Source: Micromonospora terminaliae
Lineage (GTDB): Bacteria > Actinomycetota > Actinomycetes > Mycobacteriales > Micromonosporaceae
NCBI RefSeq assembly: GCF_009671205.1
Contig: NZ_CP045309.1
Span: forward strand, 1,736,001 to 1,800,000
DNA length: 64,000 nt
Direction: 5' to 3'
Shown here: positions 54,761 to 64,000 of the stretch, in pieces
Layout: every line of letters starts with the position of its first letter
How positions within the stretch are numbered: the first letter of the stretch is position 1
Position numbers and translations under genes: made by a program
The notes under the pieces: model-generated
What the model saw: the letters and a program-made list of their open reading frames with translations, nothing else
Told to the model about the DNA's origin: nothing
Databases searched by the model: none

Positions 54761-55777
54761 TCAGTAGGTGACGACGGCGCGGAAGCGGACCTCGCCGGCG
54801 GCCACGCGGTCGACCGCCTCGGCGATCTTCTCCTTGGGGAAGACCTCGACCAGGGGAGTGACGGCGCCGCGGGCGGCCAGGTCGAGGGCCTCGACGAGGT
54901 AGGGCAGGCCGTTGTGGGTGGCACCGAGGACCGACTGGCCCTTGGCGAAGAACTGTCGCGACGGGTCGATGGTGAAGGAACCCGACGGGTCGATGGTCGC
55001 GAGCACCATGCGGCCGTCGACCCGGAGGCCCGCAAGGCATTCGGCGGCGGACTCGTACGAGGTGCCGGTGACGACGACGACGTCGGCGCCACCGATCCTC
55101 GCGAGGTCCTGCCCGTCGGAGACCACATGGTCGGCGCCGAGTTCTCGGGCGACCTCGTGCTTGTCCGGATCGCGGGTCACCGCCACGGTCTCGAAGCCGC
55201 AGGCCTTGCTGAACTGCACGGCCAGGTGGCCGAGGCCGCCGATGCCGAGCACGGCGACCCGTTCGTGCGGCTGCGGATTCGCGGCCCGCAGCGCCGACCA
55301 CGAGGTGTACCCGGCGCACAGCAGCGGCGCGGCCAGTTCGTAGGGCAGTTGGTCGGGCAGCAGCACCGTGGAGGACGCGGGTACCACCAGGTATTCGGCG
55401 TGGCCGCCGGACCTGGTCAGCCCGGTCATCGCGGGGTTGACGCAGTTCATGCCGGTGATGCCGGTGACCGGGAGGTTGAGCCGGCAGTGATCGCAGCGGC
55501 CGCAGCCGCCCTGGATCCAGGTGGCGCCGACCCGGTCACCGACCTTGCGCGCGGTCACCCCGGCGCCGACCTCGGCGACCTCACCGGCCGGCTCGTGCCC
55601 GACGATCGTCGGATCGATCGGCGGATACGGGTACGTGCCGTCGGTGAGCCACACGTCATTGCGGCACAGACCGCTCGCGTGCACGCGGATGAGCACCTCG
55701 CCCGGACCCGGCGCCGGCTTCGGAACCTCGCGCAACTCCCAGGGCTTACCGGCTGCGGGACACACTGATGCCAGCAT
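54761..55777 (-). CDS. zinc-dependent alcohol dehydrogenase
   Basis: 338 residues from the ATG at 55777 with GGAAAGG upstream. It is a medium-chain dehydrogenase: GLCRNDVW and GHEPAGEV bind the catalytic Zn, CGRCDHC...NC the structural Zn, and VLGIGGLGHLAVQ the NAD(P). It has the usual length for an AdhP-like enzyme. It lies 74 bases upstream of the P450 on the same strand and could oxidise an alcohol made by the P450 or an ACAD-fold hydroxylase. The substrate is unknown. Confidence 0.92.
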   Translation of the reverse strand: MLASVCPAAGKPWELREVPKPAPGPGEVLIRVHASGLCRNDVWLTDGTYPYPPIDPTIVGHEPAGEVAEVGAGVTARKVGDRVGATWIQGGCGRCDHCRLNLPVTGITGMNCVNPAMTGLTRSGGHAEYLVVPASSTVLLPDQLPYELAAPLLCAGYTSWSALRAANPQPHERVAVLGIGGLGHLAVQFSKACGFETVAVTRDPDKHEVARELGADHVVSDGQDLARIGGADVVVVTGTSYESAAECLAGLRVDGRMVLATIDPSGSFTIDPSRQFFAKGQSVLGATHNGLPYLVEALDLAARGAVTPLVEVFPKEKIAEAVDRVAAGEVRFRAVVTY

Positions 55778-55862
55778 CACGACGACGCCTTTCCGACTAC
55801 GACCGGCCGGATGAGCCGGCCGTTCCTGACAGATGAATGCGGCCCACTGATGAACACGCGGA

Positions 55863-57044
55863 TCAGACGAAGGGCGTGTTGCTGTCCAGGCCGCACACGA
55901 TCCGGCCGTACAGCTCCAGGTTGGTCTTGGGGTGCAGGATGGCGTGCAGGTTGAGCGCCTGCACGTCGCGCTGGATGCGCTGGATCGGCACGTCCTGGTG
56001 GATGGAGGAGCCGCCGCTCGCACCATGCAGGATGTCGACCGCCTCCTTGGCCCGCTGGCACGCGGCGCCCAGGTCGAGGCGCACGCGGGCCCGTTCCTCC
56101 AGCGTCCACGGCTCGCCCGCCTGACCCTTGGTGTCGATCATGTTCGCCGCGCGGCGGGCGTGGAAGCCGACCTCGTCGATGTTGGTGATTGCCTCGGCGA
56201 TCTCCAGGTGGGTGACGGGTGCCTCGGCCTGGTTCTCGTAGCTGGTGTACGTGATCTTCCGCCCGGGCAGTCGCTCGAGGAAGGCGTCCTTCGCCGCCCT
56301 GGCCAGGCCGAGGGCCGGCGCGCTGATGGTTGCGCACGCGGTCGGCATGAACGGCGCCTTGAAGATCGTCGCGTCGGCGTTCAGCCGGGACTGGTGCTGC
56401 CCCTGCAGCACCGGCCCCATCTGCAGCACCCGCTCTGCCGGGATGAAGACGTCCTTGGCGATCGTGGTGATGCTGCCGGAGCCACGCAGCCCCGACGTGT
56501 GCCAGTCGTCGACGATCTCCAGGTCGGCGATCGGAATCGCTGCCATGATCGGAGCGAAGCCGCCGTCCCCGGTCGGCGTGACCGCGGCGTTCGTGTTCCA
56601 CGTGCTCTGCTGGGCCCCGGTGTTGAACGACCATCTGCCGTTGATGATGAAACCGCCGTCGGTCGGGACGGCCACCGCGCCGGGGCTGAGGATTCCGCTG
56701 ATGCGGACGCCCGGAGTCCCGAACACCTCGTCCTGCACCTCGTCGGGGAACAGGCCCATCATCCAGGTGCTGATCGACCACACCGCGACCGTCCATGCGG
56801 TCGAGCCGTCGCCGCGCCCGAGCTCCGCCAGGACATCCACGACCGTTCCCATGTCCGACTCGTAGCCGCCGTAGCGGACCGGGACCCGCATCTTCAGGAT
56901 GCCGGCGTCGGTGATCGCGTCGATGACATCGTCGTGGATCCGCCGGTTCTCCTCCATCCACAGGGCCTTCTCCCGCAGCAGCGGGACAAGCTCAGAGGCG
57001 CGACGGACCAGCTCGTCCTTGGGCGGCGCTTGCGTAATCTCCAT
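55863..57044 (-). CDS. ACAD-fold flavin-dependent monooxygenase/dehydrogenase, first gene of the operon
   Basis: A 393-residue protein with the same fold as the 45865 gene: LKMRVPVRYGGYESDMGTVVDVLAELGRGDGSTAW, PTDGGFIINGRWSFNTGA, LRGSGSITTIAKDVFIP, then C-terminal helices ending HPKTNLELYGRI. It resembles the HsaA/ActVA-ORF5-type two-component hydroxylases. It heads the seven-gene minus-strand operon and starts 277 bases from the divergent NRPS gene. With the E6-type flavin reductase as supplier, it may hydroxylate a carrier-bound aryl amino acid, as SgcC (of another fold) does in C-1027. Being a true acyl-CoA dehydrogenase is a weaker alternative. Confidence 0.82.
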   Translation of the reverse strand: MEITQAPPKDELVRRASELVPLLREKALWMEENRRIHDDVIDAITDAGILKMRVPVRYGGYESDMGTVVDVLAELGRGDGSTAWTVAVWSISTWMMGLFPDEVQDEVFGTPGVRISGILSPGAVAVPTDGGFIINGRWSFNTGAQQSTWNTNAAVTPTGDGGFAPIMAAIPIADLEIVDDWHTSGLRGSGSITTIAKDVFIPAERVLQMGPVLQGQHQSRLNADATIFKAPFMPTACATISAPALGLARAAKDAFLERLPGRKITYTSYENQAEAPVTHLEIAEAITNIDEVGFHARRAANMIDTKGQAGEPWTLEERARVRLDLGAACQRAKEAVDILHGASGGSSIHQDVPIQRIQRDVQALNLHAILHPKTNLELYGRIVCGLDSNTPFV

Positions 57045-57321
57045 CGTGTTCTCCTTGGCAGGCGTCCCGCTGCGGCATAGGGCCCGATATCGGAATCAGC
57101 GGCCATGCAGACGTTTCCAGGTCGTACTGCCCGCCGCGCCTTCGCGCTTGCTGCCCGGCCACGACGGCCGGCTCAGCGCGCCGTCGAGCAAGATCCGAGA
57201 TGGCCGTCGGTAGTGCGGCTGTGACGCTCCCAGAGAGTTGTGCGTGGCGAGCAGCCAGCTGATTCCACCCTGTGGCGTGGCCGGCGCGGCTCGATTCGTT
57301 CCAGCCAGGATGGGGATGACC

Positions 57322-60300
57322 ATGGCGAATCGCTTCGACGCCGGTGGCGTGCTGGGGGACCTGACCACCGCGCGGGAAGAGATCCTGTGCGAGCTGTTCG
57401 CGCAGGTGCTGGGCGTCGACCGAGTGGGAGTCGAGGACAGCTTCTTCAATCTGGGCGGCCAGTCCCTGCGGGCGATCCGGCTGATCAGCCGCATCCGCTC
57501 GGTGCTCGGCGTGGAGGTCGCGGTCCGTACGCTGTTCTCGAATCCGACCGTGGCGCAGCTGGCCAAAGCCCTAGATGAGGCCGGCGACTCCCGGCCGCGG
57601 CTGGTGGCCGCGGCGCGACCGGACCGGTTGCCGCTGTCGTTCGCCCAGCGGCGGCTGTGGTTCCTGGACCAGCTCAACGGGCCGAGTGCGGTCTACAACA
57701 TGCCGTTCGCCTGGCGGCTTCGCGGCTCGCCGGACGTGGGTGCGCTGGAGTCGGCGCTGCGGGACGTGGTCAGGCGGCACGAGTCGCTGCGGACGATCTT
57801 CCCGGTGGTGGGTGGTCAGCCGTACCAGCAGATCGTGGACGCCGCCGAGGCGGCACCGGACCTGACGGTGGTGGAGGCGGACCCGGGGACCCTGCCCGGC
57901 CTTCTGGAGCAGGCGACGCGACACGTGTTCGACCTGGCGACCCAGCTGCCGATCCGGGCCTGGTTGTTCCGGTTGGCGCCGCAGGAGCACGTGCTGCTGT
58001 TGATGACCCATCACACCGCCTGTGACGGATGGTCGATGGGCATCCTGGTGCGCGATCTGGCCGAGGCGTACCGGGCCCGGACCGGCGGCGACGCGCCGGG
58101 GTGGCCCGAGCTGCCGGTGCAGTACGCCGACCACACCCTGTGGGAGCGCCGCCTGCTCGGCGAGGGCGCCGAGGTGAGCAGCCTCCTGGCCAAGCAGGTG
58201 GACTACTGGACGTCGGCGCTGCGGGACCTGCCCGACGAGCTGGACCTGCCGTACGACCGGCCGCGGCCGCTCGAGCCGACCGACCGCGGCGGCATGCTGG
58301 CGGTGAACCTGGACGCCGGGCTGCACGGCGCCCTGAGAGCGTTGGCGCGCGGACACAAGACGACGCTGTTCATGGTGCTCCATGCCGGGCTGGCGGCCGT
58401 GCTGTCCCGCTGCGGCGCGGGCACCGACATCCCGATCGGCACCCCGGTGGCCGGCCGCTCCGACGAGGCGGTCCACGATCTGGTCGGGTTCTTCGTCAAC
58501 ACCCTGGTGCTACGAGCCGACCTGAGCGGCGACCCGACCTTCGCCGAGCTGCTGGCCCGTGTCCGCGAGACCGATCTCGCCGCGTACACCAATCAGGACG
58601 TGCCGTTCGAGCGCCTGGTCGAGATCCTCAACCCGGCCCGCTCGGTGTCGCGGCATTCGCTGTTCCAGGTGATGCTGATCTCCGACAACGCGGGCACCGG
58701 CCGCTGGGAGCTGCCCGGCGTGCGGATCGAGCCCATGGCGCTCGGCCATGAGACGACCAAGTTCGACCTGTCTCTCTTCGTCCGCCCGCAGTACCACGCC
58801 GACGGCTCGCCGGCGGGTGTCCGTTGCACCTTCGAGTACGCGCTCGACCTGTTCGACGAGTCGACCGTCCGGGCCCTCGCCGAACGACTCACGCGACTGC
58901 TGCGCCAGGTCGCCGAGGACCCGTCCCGGCCGGTCAGTGACTACGAGGTGCTGGCGGAAGACGAGCGGCAGCGGATCCTGCACGTGTGGAATGACACGGG
59001 CCGGTCGGTGCCCGGGCACACCCTGCCGCAGCTGTTCGAACAGCAGGCGGCCCGGACGCCGGACGCCACGGCGGTCGTCTGCGGCGCGAACCGGCTCTCC
59101 TACGCCGAGCTGGACCACCGGGCCAATCAGCTTGCTCGCCATCTGGCCGGTCTCGGCGCCGGCCCGGAGCGGTCGGTGGCGGTCGCCCTGCCCCACGGTG
59201 AGCTGCTGGTCGTCGCGCTGCTGGGGGTGTTGAAGGCCGGCGCGGCCTTCCTGCCGGTCGATTCGGACCGGCCCGCCGGGGAGGTCGAGTTCCTGCTCGC
59301 TGACGCCCGCCCGGCGGTTCTGATCACCGATGACCCCGCCACCGCCGCCGGGCTGTCCCCCGCGGGAGACGGCCCGCCAGTCATGATCCTGAATGCCGCC
59401 GGCACCCGCGACGCCCTGACGACTGTGCCGGGGACGGCCCTCTCCGACGACGAGCGGACAACCCCGCTGCGCCCCACCCACCCGGCGTACGTGGTCTACA
59501 CCCCGGGCTCGACCAGCACTCCTGCGGGCGTCACCGTCACCCACGGGAGCGTCGTCAACTACAGCGTCTGGGCCCGAGACACCTATCGCGTCGGTGCGGG
59601 CAGCACGGCGCCGGTCCGCACCCGGGTGTCGTCCGGCCCCGCCATCGGTTCGATCCTGGTGCCGTTGCTGGCCGGGGCTACGGTTTCGCTGATCCCCGGG
59701 GGTGCCGGCGCTCAGCCGCTGACCGCCTTCCTGGACGGCGCGGCCGGCCCGGTGGCTCCGGTCAGGCTGAAGCCGTCGGACTTGCGGATGATGGCCGGGC
59801 ATGAGGACCGGGCGGCGGACCGACCGACGGTGCTGGTCGTCAGCGGCGAGACCCTGCCGACGTCGCTGGCGCGCGACTGGTCGCGCGGCGGTGCGGCGGT
59901 CCACCGCGAGTACGGACCGGAGGAGTGCACGGTCGGCAGCGTCGCGCACCTCGTCGGCGACGAGTCCGGTGGTGTCGTGCCGATGGGGCGTCCGATCTGG
60001 AACGCCCGCGTCTTCGTGCTCGACAGCCGGCTGCGGCCGGTTCCGCCGGGCGTCGCCGGGGAGCTGTACGTGGCGGGTGCGGGGCTGGCGCGGGGGTACC
60101 TGGGCCGGCCGGCACTGACGGCGGAACGGTTCGTGGCGTGCCCGTTCGCCGTAGGGGAGCGGATGTACCGGACCGGCGATCTGGTGCGGTGGCGCCCGGA
60201 CGGGATCTTGGAGCTCGCGGGCCAGGTGGCTGAGCAGGCGTCGGTTCCGGACCTGATCGCTCCGGATGGCGACCGGGTGCCGGCGTCTCCGCAGGAGGAG

Positions 60301-60537
60301 GTCCTGTGCGGGTTGTTCGCGCAGATCCTGGGTGTCGACCGGGTGGGAGTCGAGGACAGCTTCTTCGATCTGGGCGGCCATTCCCTGCTGGCGGCGGTTC
60401 TCATCGCGAAGATCACCGAGAGCTTCGGCGTGGAACTTCCCCTCAAGCGCTTCTTCAGCAACCCGTCGGTCAGGGCGGTCAACGAATACCTGGGGGATGT
60501 CTCCACCGGTGCACACTCGACTGAAGGATCCCGATGA
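57322..60537 (+). CDS. NRPS: T-C-(truncated A)-T
   Basis: About 1071 residues from the ATG at 57322 (GGATGGGG upstream; ATGs at 57310 and 57316 are alternatives). T1: S48 in [10 protein letters not shown]: intact HHTACDG at about residue 231. The A-like domain (~560-970) is defective: the P-loop reads [11 protein letters not shown] instead of YTSGSTGRPKG, the A4 Asp region reads SSGPAIGS, and the whole C-terminal subdomain with A8-A10 (GRxDxQVKIRG, the catalytic Lys) is missing, so the chain jumps from WRPDGILEL to T2. T2: S1021 in FFDLGGHSL. Both carriers must be loaded in trans, and the free A gene overlaps its stop (ATGA). Confidence 0.88.
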   Translation: MANRFDAGGVLGDLTTAREEILCELFAQVLGVDRVGVEDSFFNLGGQSLRAIRLISRIRSVLGVEVAVRTLFSNPTVAQLAKALDEAGDSRPRLVAAARPDRLPLSFAQRRLWFLDQLNGPSAVYNMPFAWRLRGSPDVGALESALRDVVRRHESLRTIFPVVGGQPYQQIVDAAEAAPDLTVVEADPGTLPGLLEQATRHVFDLATQLPIRAWLFRLAPQEHVLLLMTHHTACDGWSMGILVRDLAEAYRARTGGDAPGWPELPVQYADHTLWERRLLGEGAEVSSLLAKQVDYWTSALRDLPDELDLPYDRPRPLEPTDRGGMLAVNLDAGLHGALRALARGHKTTLFMVLHAGLAAVLSRCGAGTDIPIGTPVAGRSDEAVHDLVGFFVNTLVLRADLSGDPTFAELLARVRETDLAAYTNQDVPFERLVEILNPARSVSRHSLFQVMLISDNAGTGRWELPGVRIEPMALGHETTKFDLSLFVRPQYHADGSPAGVRCTFEYALDLFDESTVRALAERLTRLLRQVAEDPSRPVSDYEVLAEDERQRILHVWNDTGRSVPGHTLPQLFEQQAARTPDATAVVCGANRLSYAELDHRANQLARHLAGLGAGPERSVAVALPHGELLVVALLGVLKAGAAFLPVDSDRPAGEVEFLLADARPAVLITDDPATAAGLSPAGDGPPVMILNAAGTRDALTTVPGTALSDDERTTPLRPTHPAYVVYTPGSTSTPAGVTVTHGSVVNYSVWARDTYRVGAGSTAPVRTRVSSGPAIGSILVPLLAGATVSLIPGGAGAQPLTAFLDGAAGPVAPVRLKPSDLRMMAGHEDRAADRPTVLVVSGETLPTSLARDWSRGGAAVHREYGPEECTVGSVAHLVGDESGGVVPMGRPIWNARVFVLDSRLRPVPPGVAGELYVAGAGLARGYLGRPALTAERFVACPFAVGERMYRTGDLVRWRPDGILELAGQVAEQASVPDLIAPDGDRVPASPQEEVLCGLFAQILGVDRVGVEDSFFDLGGHSLLAAVLIAKITESFGVELPLKRFFSNPSVRAVNEYLGDVSTGAHSTEGSR

Positions 60538-62129
60538 GTGAATTCCCGGAACAGCTCGGCCGCCAGCCGCTGATCCACGCCGCCGTGGCCGGGCAGGCCG
60601 CGCGTGACCCGGACGCGACCGCACTCGTCTGGCGGGACCGGGAGATCAGCTACGGCATGCTCGACACGGCCGCGAACGACTATGCCGCTGACCTGCACGA
60701 TCGCGGCGTCCGGCCGGGGCAGGTCGTACCGATCCTGATGGACCGGTCGCCGGACATGGTGGCGCTCCAGTTGGGCGTGCTCAAGACGGGGGCCGCCTAC
60801 ACGAATCTCGATCCGAACTGGCCGGTGGAACGGCAGCGCCTCATCATCGATCTCATCGCGCCGACGGTGGTCATCACCACGGACGACCGGTGGGACGGCC
60901 GGTTCGACCGCTACCAACCGTCGGACGACGGCATCGACGGTGCGGCCCGGCGGGCGCGACCGTTCGACCCGGTGCAGGTGCCACCGGAGGCGCCGGCGAC
61001 CGTCTTCTTCACCTCCGGCACGACGGGCGTCCCGAAGGGTGTGCTGTCACCGCATCAGGCGGTGACGCGGCTCTTCGGCTCCGCGGGCCTCGACGGTTTC
61101 GGTCCCGGCCATGCGACGCCGCAGGTGGCGGCGCTGGCCTGGGACATGTACGCGTTCGAGCTGTGGGGACAGCTCACCACGGGCGGCGCCGTGGTGCTGA
61201 TTCCGGAGAACTACCTGCTACCGCACACGCTGCGCCAGGTCGTGTCGAAGCACGGCGTTGACACCCTGTGGATCACCACCTCGGTGTTCAACATGTTTGT
61301 CGACGAGGCTCCGGACTGCTTCGGCGGCCTCGCCCGCGTCTACACCGGTGGTGAGAAGGCGTCGCCGGAGCACATGCGCGGCTTCCTGAGCCGCCATCCC
61401 GATCTCCCGCTCTGGAACGCCTACGGGCCGGCCGAGAGCTGCATGATCACGACTCTCCGGCGGTTGGTGCCCGCGGACTGCGACGTGTCGGGGGGAATTC
61501 CGGTCGGCACACCTGTGCAGGGCACGAGCGTGGTGCTGCTCGACAAACGCGATCAGCGCTGCGAACCCGGTCAGGAGGGCGAGATTTGCATTGCCGGCCA
61601 GGGCCTGGCGACCGGTTACCTGGGGCAGCCCGAGTTGACGCGCGAGAAGTTCCCGACCATCGACGTCGACGGGCTTCCGGTGCGGCTCTACCGGACGGGC
61701 GACATGGGGGTGTGGGACGACGACGGCGTTCTGCACTACCGCGGCCGGCGGGATCGCCAGATCAAGATCAGTGGGCTGCGGATCGAACTGGCCGAGATCG
61801 AGTCGGTGGCCGGCTCACTGCCGGGCGTCCGGAACTGCATCGCCTTCCCGATGACCATCCGTGAGGGTCTACCACCGCGGCTGGCACTGGTGTACCAGGT
61901 CGCGAGATCGGACGCGCATCCGTCGGGGCCACCGGACGACGATCCCCTGGACGTGCACGCCCAGCTGCGTCAACTGTTGCCCGCGTACATGGTGCCGCAG
62001 ACCGTCCGCGGCCTGGCGCAGTATCCGGTGACCGCCAACGGCAAGGTCGACCGCGAGGCACTGCACGAGATCGCCCGGCGGTCGCGGACCGCCGGTCGGG
62101 TCCGATCGGGGCGCGGCCATGAGCGCTGA
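60534..62129 (+). CDS. stand-alone NRPS adenylation enzyme
   Basis: A 531-residue free A domain: [12 protein letters not shown] (A3), [12 protein letters not shown] (A4), NAYGPAES (A5), [13 protein letters not shown] (A7), [18 protein letters not shown] (A8) and the Lys of ANGKVDRE (A10). There is no carrier domain. The ATG overlaps the upstream NRPS stop (ATGA), so it very likely substitutes for that protein's defective A domain. My hand-read specificity code is D-M-F-W-Y-G-A-M-I-K, which I cannot match to a substrate. It may also charge the free PCP at 43250 or the T-C didomain. No MbtH gene was found. Confidence 0.9.
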   Translation: MSEFPEQLGRQPLIHAAVAGQAARDPDATALVWRDREISYGMLDTAANDYAADLHDRGVRPGQVVPILMDRSPDMVALQLGVLKTGAAYTNLDPNWPVERQRLIIDLIAPTVVITTDDRWDGRFDRYQPSDDGIDGAARRARPFDPVQVPPEAPATVFFTSGTTGVPKGVLSPHQAVTRLFGSAGLDGFGPGHATPQVAALAWDMYAFELWGQLTTGGAVVLIPENYLLPHTLRQVVSKHGVDTLWITTSVFNMFVDEAPDCFGGLARVYTGGEKASPEHMRGFLSRHPDLPLWNAYGPAESCMITTLRRLVPADCDVSGGIPVGTPVQGTSVVLLDKRDQRCEPGQEGEICIAGQGLATGYLGQPELTREKFPTIDVDGLPVRLYRTGDMGVWDDDGVLHYRGRRDRQIKISGLRIELAEIESVAGSLPGVRNCIAFPMTIREGLPPRLALVYQVARSDAHPSGPPDDDPLDVHAQLRQLLPAYMVPQTVRGLAQYPVTANGKVDREALHEIARRSRTAGRVRSGRGHER

Positions 62130-62925
62130 ACCGGACGGCAACGCGGCCGCGATGCGTAGCGGCGCGAGGAGGAGCACCGGGCGGACGCGTCCCCGGAACC
62201 CGTGGTTCCCGTTCGGGACCGGAGAGGGCGCCCCGGTCCGCCTGCTGTGCCTGCCACATGCCGGTGCGGGTGCGGCGGTCTACCGAGCCTGGGCCCGCGG
62301 CTTGCCGGGCACGATCGCTGCCTGCCCCGTCGAACCACCGGGCCGGGGGACACGGAGCTCCGAACAACCGCTGACGTCGGCCGTGGAGATAGCCCGGCAG
62401 CTCGCCCCGGAGGTGCTCGCGACGGTGCGACCGCCGTACGCCATCTTCGGCCACAGCACCGGGGCCCTGTGCGCCTTCGAGGTCGTGCGTGAGATCCGTC
62501 GCCTGGGCGCACCGCTGCCGGTCCACCTCTACGTGGCGGGCCGGCGCCCGCCGAGCATGCCGATGATGAGGACCGAGCTTGCCGGGCTGCCGGCGGACGA
62601 ACTGGCGGTCGTGCTGCGGCGGCTGGGCGGGACACCCGAGGAGCTCCTGGCGGACCCGTTCCTGTTGGAGCTGATCCAGCCGCTGCTCGTCGCCGACTTC
62701 CACGTCAACGAGATGTACCGCTACCGGGCCGAGCCTCCCCTGCCGATCCCCATTACGGCCTTCGCCAGCACCGAGGACCATTTCGCGGAGCCCGGCCAGG
62801 TCGCCGGCTGGCAGCGGGAGACAACCGACCGGTACGCGCAGCTCGTGTTCAACGGGGGCCACTTCGCCATCTTCGACAACTCGCCGACGGTGCTCGGGCG
62901 GATAGCCGCCGACCTGGAGCCGTAG
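62119..62925 (+). CDS. type II thioesterase
   Basis: A 268-residue alpha/beta-hydrolase of the external thioesterase (RifR/GrsT) group: LCLPHAGAGAAVYRAWARGL, PGRGTRSSEQPL, the nucleophile elbow FGHSTGALCAFEVVRE, and the catalytic His in FNGGHFAIFDN. It removes misloaded acyl groups from carrier domains. Its start overlaps the A gene end by 11 bases, so NRPS-A-TE form one operon, closed by a hairpin at 62929-62969. An ATG 33 bases downstream is a possible alternative start. Confidence 0.92.
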   Translation: MSAEPDGNAAAMRSGARRSTGRTRPRNPWFPFGTGEGAPVRLLCLPHAGAGAAVYRAWARGLPGTIAACPVEPPGRGTRSSEQPLTSAVEIARQLAPEVLATVRPPYAIFGHSTGALCAFEVVREIRRLGAPLPVHLYVAGRRPPSMPMMRTELAGLPADELAVVLRRLGGTPEELLADPFLLELIQPLLVADFHVNEMYRYRAEPPLPIPITAFASTEDHFAEPGQVAGWQRETTDRYAQLVFNGGHFAIFDNSPTVLGRIAADLEP

Positions 62926-62928
62926 TCC

Positions 62929-62969
62929 CGATTGCGGCCGTCGGTCAGTGGCGTCGACGGCCGCAATCG
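62929..62969. terminator. hairpin terminator after the type II TE
   Basis: A perfect 15-base-pair inverted repeat (CGATTGCGGCCGTCG at 62929-62943 with 62955-62969) and an 11-base loop, starting 3 bases after the stop codon. Confidence 0.8.
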
Positions 62970-63066
62970 TGGAGGTGTGACGCCCGGATGGGCCTGGAAT
63001 CGTCAGCTTGGGCCGCCGATGCGGTTGCGGTCTTTGGCCCATTATCGCTTATCTGGAAGGTCTGTG

Positions 63067-64000
63067 ATGGGTGAGCATTATGCGCCGGAGCAATGGAGAA
63101 AATGCGTCACTGTTGCGATCGTGGGCCTCGGTGTCCGAGGGCTCGGTGTGCTGGAGCGTCTCATCAGTCACGCCTCCCTCGTCGATGAGAAGGTGACCTT
63201 CAACCTGCACCTGGTGGACCCCAACCCGGCCCAGCCGCATCAGTACGACATTCACCAGCCGGACTATCTCCTGCTCAACCACGCGTGCGCGTACGTCTCG
63301 ATGTTTCCTTCGGTGACGTCCGTCGCCCATGCGCCCGCGACGAGCGGCCCGAACCTTTTCGAGTGGGCGCGCGAACGCGGGATGCGAGTGGCGAGCGACG
63401 GGTTCACGGTCGGCGGCGACGGGCGTCAGGTCATGCCGAACGACAACCTGCCGCGGCGGGTCTTCGGAGAATATCTGCTGTGGTTCCACCAGTATCTGCG
63501 GGACAACGCCCCGGACAACGTGCGACTGGTCAGTCATGTGTCCCGGGCAGTGGACCTGCAGCCAAAAGGCGATACGTCGATCCTGTATCTCGACAACGGT
63601 GACCGCGTCGAGGCGGACTACGTCTTCGTGACGGTCGGCCAACTGCCCTCCCGCGCACGCGACGATCAGGACCTCTCCGCCGACGTGCGGATCGGAACGC
63701 CTTACCCGCTGCCCGGGCAACTCGCGTCCGTCCACCCGTCCGAGACCATCGCCATCGCCGGCCTCGGTCTGACGGCAACGGACGCGATCCTCGCGCTGAC
63801 CGTAGGCCGGGGCGGCAGATTCGACCGGTCGGTCGTCCCCGAGCGGTACGTGCCGAGTGGCCGGGAGCCGCGGATCGTCGTGTTCTCCCGCTCCGGCCTG
63901 CCGTACCGCGCGCGGCCTGCGCCGTCGTCGGTCGTCTCGTACGAGCCCGTCGCGTTCACCCGGTCGGCGATCGACCGACTGCGGGCCGGGACGCCGCAAC
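63067..64000 (+). CDS. FAD/NAD(P)-binding protein (truncated by the window end)
   Basis: The ATG at 63067 has GGAAGG upstream, and the frame stays open to the right edge (311 residues visible). The N-terminus TVAIVGLGVRGLGVLERLI is a dinucleotide-binding fold of the NAD_binding_9 / FAD-NAD(P) type, followed by the family-typical LLLNHACAYVSMFP and LFEWARERG. A second nucleotide-binding segment is ETIAIAGLGLTATDAIL. It is related in fold to the gene at 1457. Its function is unknown; it may be an oxidoreductase of the NRPS half. Confidence 0.8.
   Translation, partial: MGEHYAPEQWRKCVTVAIVGLGVRGLGVLERLISHASLVDEKVTFNLHLVDPNPAQPHQYDIHQPDYLLLNHACAYVSMFPSVTSVAHAPATSGPNLFEWARERGMRVASDGFTVGGDGRQVMPNDNLPRRVFGEYLLWFHQYLRDNAPDNVRLVSHVSRAVDLQPKGDTSILYLDNGDRVEADYVFVTVGQLPSRARDDQDLSADVRIGTPYPLPGQLASVHPSETIAIAGLGLTATDAILALTVGRGGRFDRSVVPERYVPSGREPRIVVFSRSGLPYRARPAPSSVVSYEPVAFTRSAIDRLRAGTPQ

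Noticed and set aside
57322..60537. Treating the 57322 NRPS as a normal C-A-T module
   Set aside because: The A domain lacks A4, A8 and A10 and has a broken P-loop, so it cannot be counted as an active adenylation domain.
1..64000. CRISPR array, tRNA or rRNA genes
   Set aside because: I found no regularly spaced repeats and no tRNA or rRNA signature by reading; only the IS hairpins and terminator hairpins recur.

Overview
The window is very GC-rich, with GTG starts, ATGA/GTGA gene overlaps and actinobacterial gene families throughout. It suggests a filamentous actinomycete, perhaps Micromonosporaceae or Pseudonocardiaceae, though the sequence does not settle the genus. Most of it is one natural-product gene cluster, or two abutting ones: a nine-membered-type enediyne polyketide pathway next to a dissected NRPS pathway that carries genes for 3,5-dihydroxyphenylglycine (Dpg).

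Layout. 1-9.1 kb is mostly ordinary chromosome: the 3' end of an unknown gene, a small zinc-ribbon protein, a P-loop kinase, a two-gene FAD oxidoreductase / PEP-enzyme-I-like pair, an ECF sigma operon with two YCII/DGPF proteins, a CxxC peroxidase-like protein and a DinB-like protein. 9.1-11.4 kb holds three membrane genes, one with a CopC domain. 11.7-23.5 kb is the enediyne core run on the + strand: E3 (DUF1702), the iterative PKS (KS-AT-ACP-KR-DH-PPTase), thioesterase E10, flavin reductase E6, E4 (UnbV), E5 (UnbU) and a separate Sfp-type PPTase, closed by a perfect hairpin. 23.8-27.3 kb adds SCP2, DUF5987, GMC oxidoreductase and TIGR03084-like genes. 27.5-29.9 kb has a divergent AraC regulator and MFS exporter. 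30.3-31.7 kb is a TnpB-only IS605-family element with a frameshifted tnpB. 31.7-35.9 kb has an alpha/beta-hydrolase-like protein, a FAD epoxidase-like enzyme, an SgcF-type epoxide hydrolase and an SgcJ/EcaC protein. The last two support a nine-membered core.

Two head-to-head hairpins at 35.95-36.21 kb separate this half from the second. There, dpgB and dpgA (36.2-38.1 kb) are followed by PPOX, serine hydrolase and LLM oxidoreductase genes. A free PCP plus free condensation enzyme (41.9-43.6 kb) lies divergent from a carrier-condensation didomain (43.9-45.5 kb). A seven-gene minus-strand operon (57.0 to 45.9 kb) encodes an ACAD-fold flavoenzyme, a zinc dehydrogenase, a P450, DpgC, an HpgT-like aminotransferase, a C-A-(T)-(TE) NRPS and a second ACAD-fold flavoenzyme. 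On the + strand (57.3-62.9 kb) are a T-C-(A)-T NRPS, a free adenylation enzyme and a type II thioesterase. A truncated FAD/NAD(P)-binding protein ends the window.

How it may work together (inference). The PKS with E10 and the E3-E6 accessory enzymes builds and matures an enediyne core, which the epoxidase and epoxide hydrolase functionalise. DpgA/DpgB make dihydroxyphenylacetyl-CoA, DpgC oxidises it to the glyoxylate and HpgT transaminates it to Dpg. NRPS parts then activate and tailor amino-acyl units on carriers, and a free condensation enzyme could couple one to the core, as SgcC5 does in C-1027. Several NRPS/PKS modules carry domains that look catalytically dead (the PKS PPTase domain, a carrier without its serine, a TE without its triad, an A domain without its C-terminal subdomain), and a stand-alone version of most of these lies nearby. 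This dead-in-cis, supplied-in-trans pattern and the enediyne/Dpg combination are the main points of interest. No chromoprotein apoprotein, deoxysugar, MbtH or DpgD gene was recognised.
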